Assembly (NCBI GenBank): GCA_047967505.1
Contig: CM106539.1
Length of the DNA: 64,000 nt
Source: Dipteris shenzhenensis
Taxonomy: Eukaryota; Polypodiophyta; Polypodiopsida; Gleicheniales
Reading direction: 5' to 3' (one strand)
The translations under genes were made by a program, and so were the position numbers. Each line of letters opens with the position of its first letter. The stretch's first letter is position 1. Below are positions 1 through 10,400 of this stretch, piece by piece. The notes under the pieces were generated by a model. That model made no database searches. It worked only from the letters and a program-made list of their open reading frames with translations, and was not told the origin of the DNA.

Positions 1-478
1 GATGTGAAAAATCTGCAATGTCCGCTGAGAGATCCTCAAATATGGACTGGCCTGGTCCAGTGGAAGAATAGATCGACTGCGCCGGGGGGAAGTAGCAAAC
101 TGCAATAAAAAGATCTCGCTGAGGGGCTCTGCGGCGGATGCGTACCCACAAGAATCGGGCATGTGAATCCGCTCTCTCCACTGTGATGATCCGATCGAGA
201 TGCTCTCTGTACAAAATGGCCACTCCTCCAGATCCTCTCACTCCAAATGTCCGAGTGTGCTGCCTGAAAGCAGATCTCCATGTATACCCTGTCACTCGTG
301 GCAAAGGTCTCTCTGGACTCTCGTGTGTCTCCGTGAAAAAGATGATATCTCTCCCAAAGAATGCCCCCCGTAGATTGCCTGGCTGTGCTGTAAAAGAACC
401 ATTGCAGTTCCATACAGCGATGCGTAGACTATCTGACCAGAAGGTTTCTGTGAGGCAGATAGACAAACAAATGGACCT
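1..478 (-). mobile_element. LINE family A, endonuclease fragment (partial)
   Basis: One minus-strand frame is open from an in-frame TGA at 479-481 to the window edge. It encodes the N-terminal half of an APE-type LINE endonuclease, which nicks target DNA for target-primed reverse transcription. It contains the opening motif VWNCNG, a TETHESPER motif carrying the catalytic Glu, a GVRGSGGVAIL strand and an IAVCYFPP strand. The same motifs recur in order on the plus strand at 60.2-60.6 kb (SVWNCNG, TETHESPER, GSGGVVIL, IAVCYFSP), so both are copies of one family. The reading frame does not begin at a Met in the visible part and the element continues beyond base 1. The absence of stops over about 160 codons suggests a fairly recent copy. 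Confidence 0.75.
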
Positions 479-533
479 TCACGCAGAGACGCAGAAGGTT
501 TTTGCGACGCGTGACGCCGACCCTGAACCTTAG

Positions 534-800
534 GCTAACGTGTCATTTGCTGACGTGGCACTGGCACATGTAGGAGACTGATGTGGTAGTCCATGCAGAG
601 AGGCAACTGACGTGGCATCCAAAACAGAGCTGACATGGCATGGACGACACGTGGCAGTTCACAGAACAGTGCTGATGTGTCATTCTGACACGTGTCAGCT
701 GATGTGGCAGACCCACATGCAGAGATGATGTGGCATGCACGTGTGAGCTGACCTGGCATTCTGACACGTGACACGTGGATGCTGACGTGGCTGACCAGGG
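534..800. promoter_or_regulatory. Cluster of TGACGTGGCA / CACGTG-type motifs
   Basis: About a dozen short variants of TGACGTGGCA and ACACGTGKC are packed into 260 bases, for example near 550, 612, 650, 690, 727, 768 and 785. These words resemble plant bZIP (G-box and TGACG) sites. The placement just upstream of a gag-like reading frame at 1.45 kb would fit an LTR or leader region of a retrotransposon. No LTR ends were identified, so promoter activity is inference. Confidence 0.35.
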
Positions 801-1080
801 GTTAATCTACCTTAACCTTGGTTAGTGACCTGGTTAGAGCTCCAACTAGCTTGACCTTTACCAGACAAGTCTGGTCACTGTAACCAGACTGTACCCAGTT
901 CAGTTACCTTGGTCAATGATTCAGTTAGTGGTCTAGTTACAAACCAACTAGACTATTTTTCCAACCAGACCAGAACAGAACCAGTGACCAGACAGTAACC
1001 ATCTATTCACAGACTAACCAAACCAGAGCCAGTTAGTCTGGTTAGTGTAACCAACTGGTTACCCATCCAGTTACTGTCCC
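800..1080. repeat. Low-complexity CCAG/CTGG and GGTTA/TAACC tract
   Basis: The stretch is built almost entirely from the words CCAG, CTGG, GTTA and TAAC in both orientations, such as CCAGTTAGTCTGGTTAG near 1030. There is no fixed period, so it is a scrambled or decayed satellite rather than a clean tandem array. The following 1081-1440 shows no gene that I recognise. Confidence 0.5.
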
Positions 1081-1445
1081 CAAAAAAAAAGGACAGCTGC
1101 AAAGACAGTTCTGGCCATCAATTTTCACTTATTTGTCAGACTTTTTCATGTCAAAAAAATAGCAGAAAAGCTGAGAAATCAGAGATTTGCACAAGTAAAG
1201 AAATGCATGCCTTTGTCTTAGAAAAGAGAATCAGATGCATTCTCAGCATTATTTGCAGTAACCAGAAAAGGGGTACACATTTTTGAGTTCATGCCTTGAG
1301 TTGATAGCTTGTACTGGCACAAGTGTGAATGCAGTACACCTCTTGTTGAGGTATTTCTCTCTTTAAAAAAGCAGAGGCTGAGTGCATCAGTTGCTTACAC
1401 AATGTGTGTGAGAGAGTTGCACATCTCAGACAAGTTGCAGAGATG

Positions 1446-1838
1446 GCTTCACAGCAGCATGCCCAATCATCCCATGAGGGAATGGCAGAGTCTAACCAAG
1501 TACAGCAGGCTGAGGCTATACAGATAAATAAAGAGAATGCCTACAGAGAGTTGATTACTCAGCTCGGAGAGGCAACAAGTGATCCCTTGTTTTGCAGGAT
1601 GGTACAACCTCTTTTTGAGGAAAAGCCAGAGAAGCCTCCCTCTGGAGCAGATCAGGAAGAAGTGGTGGTGGGCAAAAGAGGGAAAGAGCAGGTCCTCTTC
1701 CCAAGAAGAGAAAGGCGAAGCATCATCACAGTTCATCCAGTTCGTCTTCATCTTCTAGCTCTACCTCTTCATCCTCAACATCATCTCCTTCTTCTAGATC
1801 TTCAGAGCCAAAGAAGAAGAAGGATCAGAGGCTACAGT
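1446..1838 (+). pseudogene. Possible retrotransposon gag N-terminal fragment
   Basis: A plus-strand frame starting with EMASQQHAQ runs through a polar, Gln/Glu-rich stretch with ITQLGEATSDPLF and PLFEEKPEKPP. After a frame change it becomes a Ser-rich and Lys-rich tract ([15 protein letters not shown]). The composition resembles the N-terminal part of a gypsy-type Gag, but no capsid or zinc-knuckle motif is visible. It is cut off by the LINE beginning near 1840. The assignment rests only on composition and neighbourhood. Confidence 0.3.
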
Positions 1839-3189
1839 CCGTGAGTCACCTCAGAGGGGTAGCACGCAGAATTCAGCGGATAGATGCAGCCATCCCGGTG
1901 GAATGGACAGTTGAGATGCCTATTACTTCCACCACTTGGATGGGAGCTTTTTCGAGGACTGCAGTTCCTCTACAGGTGATTGCTCTTCGAGGTCTCGGGG
2001 AAGATGCTCTGGTCTTTGACGTTGGGGATGGAGGTATACTCTCTAGATCCACGGATGATATTCTTCTAGAGGTTGCCTTTCAGCCTGTCAGGATTGCTGG
2101 TTTTGTGGACCACGGAGCGGGCTTGCAATGGTACTTAGACCCCGACCCTCTGCTCTTGGCCTTGGGATCCTGGAGGTTGTGGTTATATGGAGGTGCACCT
2201 ATCAAGTGCTTGCAGTGGGACCCAGGAGAGTGGGAATGGATAGATCATGGGCACCGAGAGAGGGGGATTCCCTTCTTTCATTTCATGGTTGGTAATGCCA
2301 GGAGATTTCAGCTGAGCGGTAGAGGTTGGATTTCCTCCAGAGCCCCCCATTGGGATAGCTTCTTCATCACCGCAGATTTGTGTAGGAATTTCTGGAGGAG
2401 GCTCTGGAAATCCCTCAGAAATAGAAAGATCACTCCTTTCTTTTGGCTTTCTACTCATGAAGGGATTGCAATGAACCTGTGGAGATCACGATTTGGGGCT
2501 GATCCCACTTGCCCTTGCTGTCATTCTGCAGAGGAGTCAGTGCGACATTGCCTTTGGGACTGCAATCAAGCGAGAATTGTTTGGAAAGGAGTTGCTCGGA
2601 TACTCAGCATTTTTCATACTTCCCCTTTCTTCATGACTTGGGGCTCGGTCGCATGGTTATCTCTTACCGGGCCCCAGGTGTTTTATGAGGGTGAGCCTTC
2701 TTCTTGGGCACTCTCGATCCGCCGACAGGTGATAGAGCCCTGCTCTCTTCAGGATGTACCACATATTCCTTTCAGAGCTTCACATGTTTCAGTGGACACC
2801 TCTTGGGAGATTTTGGCTAGCATTTCCTCTTGGCACATTTGGAGAGCTAGATGCACAGAGGCCTTGGATGACACCCAGATACACCCGTCACAGGTGTTCA
2901 TGGGTATTTGGAGTGACACGGTTCACACTTTGATAGCCATATGGGCTAGCATGCAGGGCCCTTCACAGGCAGCCTCTTCTAGGAGGACTGTATTTCTTCA
3001 AGTTTGGAGGGGTTCTCCCTTTTTCTTAGAGGTTGCTACCGGATTGAGATGGCACTATCAGCCCCAATCCTTTCTTTTTGGCTCTTGAGCTTTTCATGCA
3101 TTGCATGGTGTATCCTGTATTCTCGTATGGAGCTTGCTCTAACGGTTTTCTTTAATACTTAATAGAAGCCTCTTTTTTGCAAAAAAAAA
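1839..3189 (+). mobile_element. LINE family B copy B1, 5'-truncated ORF2 3' end
   Basis: The 415-aa open frame 1841-3088 is the C-terminal third of a plant L1-type ORF2 protein, downstream of the reverse transcriptase. It has a [13 protein letters not shown] motif and the zf-RVT finger (CPCC...HCLWDC, residues about 224-241), followed by a conserved [18 protein letters not shown] segment. The 3' UTR ends with CTTAATAGAAGCCTC and a run of nine A at 3181-3189, marking the reverse-transcribed tail. The same tail motif is shared with the copies ending near 32.25, 41.57 and 47.78 kb. The element lacks endonuclease and RT, which is typical of aborted reverse transcription. No convincing target-site duplication was found. 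Confidence 0.85.
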
Positions 3190-3680
3190 GTCCTGTAATG
3201 GGCCAAATGTTTCAGCTTTGGAGCTCTAAACAACCTTGGCACTTGCAGCAGTGAAGGAGTTCAAAGGATAATCTTGTCCTTCGGCGAAGAGGTCAACATG
3301 AGCCTAAAAAGCAATGACTTCCTCAGATTTGGCAGCCAGGGTGTTCTTCAGAGAACAACTTCCATCTCTCAAATCTTGGAGGCAAGGATCTAGGATGGGC
3401 TTCACTATCAAATTACTCACAGTCCCTATCTTATTGAAAACGAGACAAGATCTATTTTTGTGAACTCATACAAATGAGAAAGTCTAAGGTTGACAATGCG
3501 AGATGGGCAGGGCCTCACAACTAATTACAAGCACTGATGACTTGTATCATGTGCCACTTGGAACATGATTCATGCAGATGGCAAAGCACAAGTATAGGTA
3601 CTTTCAATGAACCTGAGCTAAAACACCCAATTAGTGTGGATGAGAGTCCAATGGCTTGTTACCGTAATATGTAAATATAT
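3190..3680. other. Unassigned DNA
   Basis: On the minus strand, 3230-3370 has a short decayed coding-like stretch (AAKSEEVIAF, then DLFAEGQDYPLNSF after one stop) that I cannot assign to a family. The rest shows nothing recognisable. Confidence 0.3.
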
Positions 3681-3684
3681 TTTT

Positions 3685-3800
3685 TCCCCCCCAAAAAAGA
3701 CTTCTATAAAGCATGAAAGAAACAGCCAAGTTTGAAGCACTCCAGGCACTGATACATCATGCATAGCATGAGAAACAAGTGGTAAAGTACCATTGAAAGA
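3685..3800 (-). mobile_element. Relic of a family B LINE 3' end
   Basis: A T-rich/C-rich run followed by AAAAAAGACTTCTATAAAG and GAAAGAAAC closely matches the minus-strand 3' terminus of the family B copy at 32.25 kb. Only about 40 bases are clearly alignable, so this is a short, old or severely truncated insertion in the 3' part of the host gene region. Confidence 0.45.
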
Positions 3801-4021
3801 ATATTGTTAATACTAAGACCTTCTTGGGAGATGACTTGGTCCCAATGTTTGAGCTTTTGTAAATTGTCATCTTGCATCAACCCTCCTCCCTTCTTCGATG
3901 TGCTGTATTTAGCCTACTGCTTCTTCATTCCAATCTCAAATGAGAGCAGCTATAAGAAGTCCTAACAATTCAATTATTTACTTAGAAAAATATTAAATAC
4001 AACAGAAAACAAGCTACTGAC

Positions 4022-4463
4022 CTCGGAGAAATCTGATTTTGCTTTCTCCAGCTCTGCAGTGCTACATAAAGCTGCCCCACGCCTTAAAAGAATCTGCCTC
4101 CGCACAATCTTATACCAAGTACCCACGCCTGCATCCCTTTGGAGCATTGCATTATGAGATGTATCAAGAAGCTCTAAACTTTTCTGTATGAGTGATCTTA
4201 AAACACGTTTCTCAGGTCCTTGTTTATATATCACTCGATTGAGGCACAAATAAGACGAAGCCTCTTCCATCTTCTTTGAGACATGTTCTGCTTGCTGGTC
4301 AGAAGCAGAAGGATTTGCACTTGAAGTAAAGGATAATTCTGATCCACCCTCCAAAGTTTCCATTTCTTTCCTTTTGAGAAGTTGTAAAGCAACTGTACAG
4401 TCTTCAATACATGCTTTGAACTGCTTCAACTGTAAATGGCAGCATCCTCTATTGGCAAAGCAC
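4022..4463 (-). CDS. DNAAF4: DNAAF4 exon (TPR2, long insertion, TPR3 helix A/B)
   Basis: The exon is one base plus 147 codons, with acceptor TTAAGCAG and donor CCGAG|GTCAGT. TPR2 reads [15 protein letters not shown] then [12 protein letters not shown], and TPR3 begins [17 protein letters not shown]. Between them lie about 90 residues rich in Ser, Glu and Lys, where animal DNAAF4 has a short linker as I remember it. The phase joins the 28.05-kb exon exactly to give the family's P-L-L-x-x-x-N-R-x-x-C-H-L sequence. The closing exon(s) were not found in 1-4021. Confidence 0.8.
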
Positions 4464-7400
4464 CTGCTTAAGTTGGTTAAGGTCATGCCTCCCTATCCAG
4501 TCATTTGTCCCTTTAAATGTTAAAACTTTTATGACCCTCAAAAAATCAAATAAGAATTCAATTTAAAAAAGAATTACAGAGAGCTCACAATGTAATAATA
4601 CTCGTTAAAATCTTATAGGGAATAAATTTTGTTCAACCCTCTCAAGCAAGCGATTACAATCACCAATGTAGGAACAAGAATGGAGAAGAGTTGTGAACAC
4701 AAGAGAACAAGAAGTGAACACAAGTGAACTCCAACTGAAATGTTTGAATGAAACAATATAAGTACTTGCTATATATAGTACCCAAGTACTGGTCAACCAT
4801 ATAGTTGACTTATGGCCTACAACACCATATCATTGTAGATATCTCTACAAATCCCCCCTCAATGATATGGCTGAAGTACTCTGGAGCCTAGTCTCAATGT
4901 GGCCACTCCATTGGAAAAAGGACTCCCCGATGAGGCTGAAAAGTTTGACGTTACTTTGTATAGGCAGTTGGTTGGTAGTTTGATTACTTATGCTCTACGC
5001 GGCCAAACATTGCCTATGCCGTAGGGCTTCTATCTCAGTTCATGCATTGTCCCATAGTCACACATTGGAATGCATCGAAGAGGGTACCCTGTTATGTACA
5101 TGGTACACTTACCTATGGGCTGCATTATGCTCCAGATGGTGACATTTCTCTGAGTGGCTTTATAGATTGGTTAGGGGACATAGATGATCGCAGGTCCACT
5201 TCCGGTTATTGCTTCTCATTGGACTCAGCATGTATCTCATGGCTTAGTAAGAAGCAAGACCGAGTGTCTCTCTTCAGTAGTGAAGCAGAGTACAAGGCTG
5301 CGAATTCAGCCACTATGGAATGTATGTGGTTGAGGAAGCTTCTGCATGACTTGCATCATGCTCATGATGGTGACGCAACTCAAATCTTCTGTGACAGTTA
5401 AAGTTGCATTGCTATTGAGAACCACTATCATTATGTGCAGGATTGTATTACAGATGGCTTCATCGACCTCACATATTGTTCCACTGAGGACAATGTGGCT
5501 GATATCTTCACTAAAAGCCTGTCAACGTCTCTTTTCACACGACATCGACAAGGCTTGGGGATATGAGACATACAAACAATGTCAAGGGGGGTTGTAAAAT
5601 GACATTGTTTTCTTTTGTACTCCCATAGGTTGCTATATCCACATGTGGAGGATTTGTGCAACCATGGTACTTTAGGTACTACTATTCTCCATCTTAAATT
5701 TCTGCAACAACCCCTAATCATATTTGGTCTGTGACATAGAAATGCCCCCTTGGATTTGTCAAAATTCAATGCCAAGACAGTAGTGTAAGAGGCCCAGATC
5801 TGTCATGTCAAATGTCTGACAAAGAAAGGACTGTACTAATTTGATGAGGATTATTTCCAGTGAGTATGATGTCATCAACATCAAGGGACAGCAAGAACCA
5901 ATGTATCTTATGATACCATGCATGAGGCGCTTGCTTCAACCCATACAAGGCTTTCCTGAGCTTGCATACCTTGTACTCTTGTCCCTGAACAACAAAACCA
6001 TGGGGCTGATGCACATAGACCTCCTCCTTGAGATCCCCATTGAGGAAGGCGGTCTTGACATCCATCTGGTACACTCACCATCCATAAAATGCAGCAAGAG
6101 AGATGACAGAGCGAATGGTGTAATATTGGCCACTGGAGCAAAAGTCTCCTCATAATATATCCCCTCTTCTTGTGCATACCCCTTTGCAACCAATCGGGAT
6201 TTATACTTCTCAACTGTACCATCAACGTGATACTTGATTTTCTAGATCCATTTTTAGCCAACTTCTTGCCAATGGATGCATCAACCAAGTCCCATGTAGC
6301 ATTCTTTTGAATGGATCTTAATCTCAGCTTCCATGGCTTTTTGCCACACTTCAAAGCATCCTCAAAGCGCGGAGGCTCAGTTTCAGCTTCCATCACTTCG
6401 ATCATGAGAGGAAAATTCACCTGCTTCTTAGCATTCTGAGTGCTAGACCTGGTTCTCCCCAATATAGGCTGATCTTTAGCATCTGCAAGTGTCAACCTAG
6501 CCCATCTAGGAACTGAATTCTCAGTTGTCTTGCTGGGAACAGCATCTGGAAGTGCATCTGGAGTAACATCCTTTTCACAGCGCTGATAATGCTTTCAAAT
6601 ACTGCGCTGTCCCTCCCCATGAGCTAGCTGCAAATCTGAAACATTTGAGGAAAAAGAACCCTCAACATATGGCAACCATGCTAGACTCTGAGAGATAGAG
6701 GGAACATCAATTGGAGAACCCAAATCAGCATCATCATCAAACTGAATGATGTCCAGAGGTGTATCATCATATGGAGGTAACTCCTCACTGATGGGCTGCA
6801 TGCTATCATGCTCTGCAAATAAAACATCCCTGCTTATGATTACTTTCCTTGTGGCTGGATCATAAAGCCTAAAGCCTTGGCTTTCAGTGTTATAACCCAC
6901 AAAGATGCATTTAATGCTTTTATCATCACGCTTGAATTGATTTTCAGCTGATACCAAAGCATATGCAACAGACCCAAAGACTCTGAAATGATCCACCTTG
7001 GGCTTGTAACCATAAAATGCCTCAAAAGGCGTCCTATCAACCAATACTTGTGTAGGGTAGCGATTTTGAATATATGTGGCTGTAACAATTGCTTCACCTC
7101 AAAATGCTTTTGACATTCTCTTAAATTTCAGCATACACCATGTCATCTCCATGAGAGTCATGTTCTTCCTCTTTGCAATCGGATTATGCTGAGGCAAGTA
7201 TCCCTCAAAAGCATGTGAAGTATACTCTCCCCCATTGTCAGAATTAAGTGTTCCAATTCTAGAATTGGTTTGGTTCTCAGCCAATGCTTTGAACTCTTTA
7301 AACCAATTGAACACTTCAGATTTGTTTTTCATGAGGAAGAGCCAAGTGAACCTTGAATAATCATCAATGAATGTGACAAAATACCAATACCCTCTATGGG

Positions 7401-10400
7401 TTGCGACATTCATTGGTCCACAAACATCACTATGCACAATCTGCAAGACCCGTTGTGCTCTTACTGAACCTGGACCATCCTTTTGGAACGGTAGGCATGC
7501 AACTTTCCAAGAGCACAAGCTTCACACACCCCTTAAGCGGGCTGCTGTAAATTTGGCAATCCTTCAACCATATTATGATTATGCAAATATGCCAAAGCTC
7601 TATGATGTGCATAACCAAACCTGGCATGCCATAAATCACCTAAAGTAGAATAAGAGACAGCCATAGCATGCTGATTATAGGGCCGAGCATCAAGTTTGTA
7701 AAGACCCATGCTGGCCTCATAAGAATCTGTAGCCACAATCTCATACCCTTTCTTTGGATCCTGCATTGATCATCCTAGAATTCCACAAGCATGTGCTGAT
7801 CATGGGCCATGGATGGAACTGAAACAAGATTTTTTCTTAAGTTAGGAACATACCGGACATCACATATATACTTTTTCTTTCCTGATTCCAGAAGGATGGG
7901 AACATCTCCCACTCAATGATGTCCTGAGTTGCATCATTAGCACAAGGACTCCTTAAGTCAAGAACATACCAGACATCATGGATATACTTTTTCTTTCCTG
8001 AAACTAGAAGGATGGGAACATCTCCCACTCTGTGATGTCTTGTTATACTCTGAGTCTCCGGTCAGGGACTCCCACCAAGAGTCACACCATGGTCACCTGA
8101 GCAACATGCCAAGGTTGTTAGACCTTGGTCACACCTAGTCGCATCGTGTTCACATGTGTTCACATCTTGGTCACTCTGGAGCAGACAGTACATGACTTGG
8201 ACATGACTTGAAAATGACTTGGGACATGACTTGACAGTACATGACTTGTACAATATCTGGACATGACTTGGATATGATGGGAGCAATACATGACTGAAGA
8301 GTACCAAACCTCAACCTCGACCGACCATGGTCAAAGTTGATTAGAGTGAAGTACTGGCACAATGGTGCATGGTGCACAGGCGATACCTGTTGGTGCACAT
8401 GGGAAGTGCAATGGTGCAAGTACCTGTTGGTGCACATGGGAAGCAGTCCAACAGTTAAGAGGTATAGGTGGTGCACCAACTCTCGCAACCAAGTAGTGGT
8501 AGGAGCACATGGAATAGATAGGAGTACACATGGAGCACAGGATTCACTGACTCAGAGCACGCTAGAGTGTTAAAGAAGCCATCAAGGACAAAGTGACCGA
8601 CAAACAGTGGAACGGCTAAGGATGCAAGAAGACATCCAATAGAAAGGAGGGAAGGAGATTTCCAGCAGAGTGGAGCAGATGAGGAGAAGGTGAAGAGAGG
8701 GAAACGGAAGAGAGGGGGGACATTCTAGCAGAGGTAAAAGGCATGAGTGAGGGAGTGAGAGGCTAGAGTCAAGAGCTCGCCTCGTGTGCATCTTCTCCTA
8801 GTGTATCAGTCATCTGGTTTTCTAATGAACTATGCTACTTCCCATCTCTACTTCCCATCTCTGCTCGCTTCTCTAAGATCTCTTCCCGTTGTGTTCTCCT
8901 TCCCTCCTCTCCCTTCACCTAGTACAACGGACCATGTGTCATGTGGTTGGAGTTCTACTCCGTTCATGTCGAGGGTTGGCTTTTATGATGTTGTTTCGCT
9001 TTAGTCTTCTTCTCGCTCACATCACTTCTGCACTTGTAACGCTTGCACATAGTTAACACCATCGATTAGCACTCGCCTACGCACCATCAGTGACACCTAT
9101 GGCATGTCTTACTTGCTTCTCGCACCAATGGCCCTAGGCCTCTGGTAATACTTCCCGAAGTGTTAGGAACCCCCCCCTCAGACAGTGTGGGACACTGTTG
9201 GTGTTGAGTAGCACAAGTGAAGTGGTGATCTAGGGTCCTAGAGAGAGGTCTTATGCTGAGTAATTCTGAAACATTTGAAGGAGCTAGTGAGAGAACTAGG
9301 AGGTAATTGAGGAGAGTGGAGAAAAGACTTCCGGCACACCAAACTCGGTACAAGAAGCATTACGTGTGATGTAAGTTTGCAAAGTCCTCAACTCGAGCAC
9401 AAAGTGAGCCCATTGGAGCAATAGCCAGAGCAAGTAACTTCATCGATACTCTCATTGACTTGGATCAACATGAACCCTGGTGGTCAGATCTGGACTCCAG
9501 AGAAGAAGTGCAAAGCGGAGAATAGGTGAAAGAAGAGGGTACGAAGGATGAGGGCTTCTCAGGGACTCATCAAGGTCAAGGCAGCCCCTCTCCTCCTCTT
9601 GCAACGATGTCTTCATCAACCACCTCTTCTGCCGGAGTGGTGACTTCCTCTACTCCCGACTCGACCTCTGCTGGACAAGCTGCTACCTCATCTGTTATGC
9701 ATAGCTCCGGGCTCCTAGCTAATCTTTCTTCCACATCTATTCCACTCGGGGGTACTTTTGCTCCGGCCATGCCTTTACCGCCTACTCATCCATGACTTCA
9801 ACTCCGTCCCTCTCTTTCCCAAATGTTCTCCCATCCTCTTTAACCCCCACATCTTCTATGTTCTCACCCTTTCCCTCTGCAATACCAAGACCCTCCGCGT
9901 ATGCAATACCATCTGTGTACACTTCCTCTATGGCTAAATAAGTAGTGACTTCCCCATCGTGGTCCTCCACAGGAGGTGTTGTCGATGTGGTCTCCTCCTT
10001 TGGAGCACCCACACTCATTACCGCTCCATCGGGACTCCCTCCAACTCCTGCATCGACTTCAACCTCTTGGGTGGGGATGGCCGTTCTCAATCCTGCAGAC
10101 AGAGCTAGACTTCTCGAGCTACTCAACAAGGTCCACGTGAAGACTCGAAAGTTCAAAGGCCACCTCCATGAGGATGCGGAAGCTCATGTGAGGAAATTCC
10201 TCACAGCATGTAGAGCTAAAGGTGTGGAGAATGAGCATGCGTTCCTTCACATCTTCCTCTCGTCATTGGAGGATGCCGCGGATGATTTATACAGTCAATT
10301 TCCCCCTGACCACTTCCAGACGTGGACAGACCTAAGGGAGGAATTCTTACGCACTTCCAAGTTGGAAAAATTCGGCCGACTTCATCAGCAGTGCCGACTC

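Noticed and set aside
1835-3195. AGTCC on both sides of LINE B1 as a target-site duplication
   Set aside because: Only four or five bases agree, which is too short against chance.
3200-3970. The missing last DNAAF4 exon in the region just past 4.02 kb
   Set aside because: No frame continued TPR3 with a D-P-x-N-like segment after an acceptor; it may lie outside the window.
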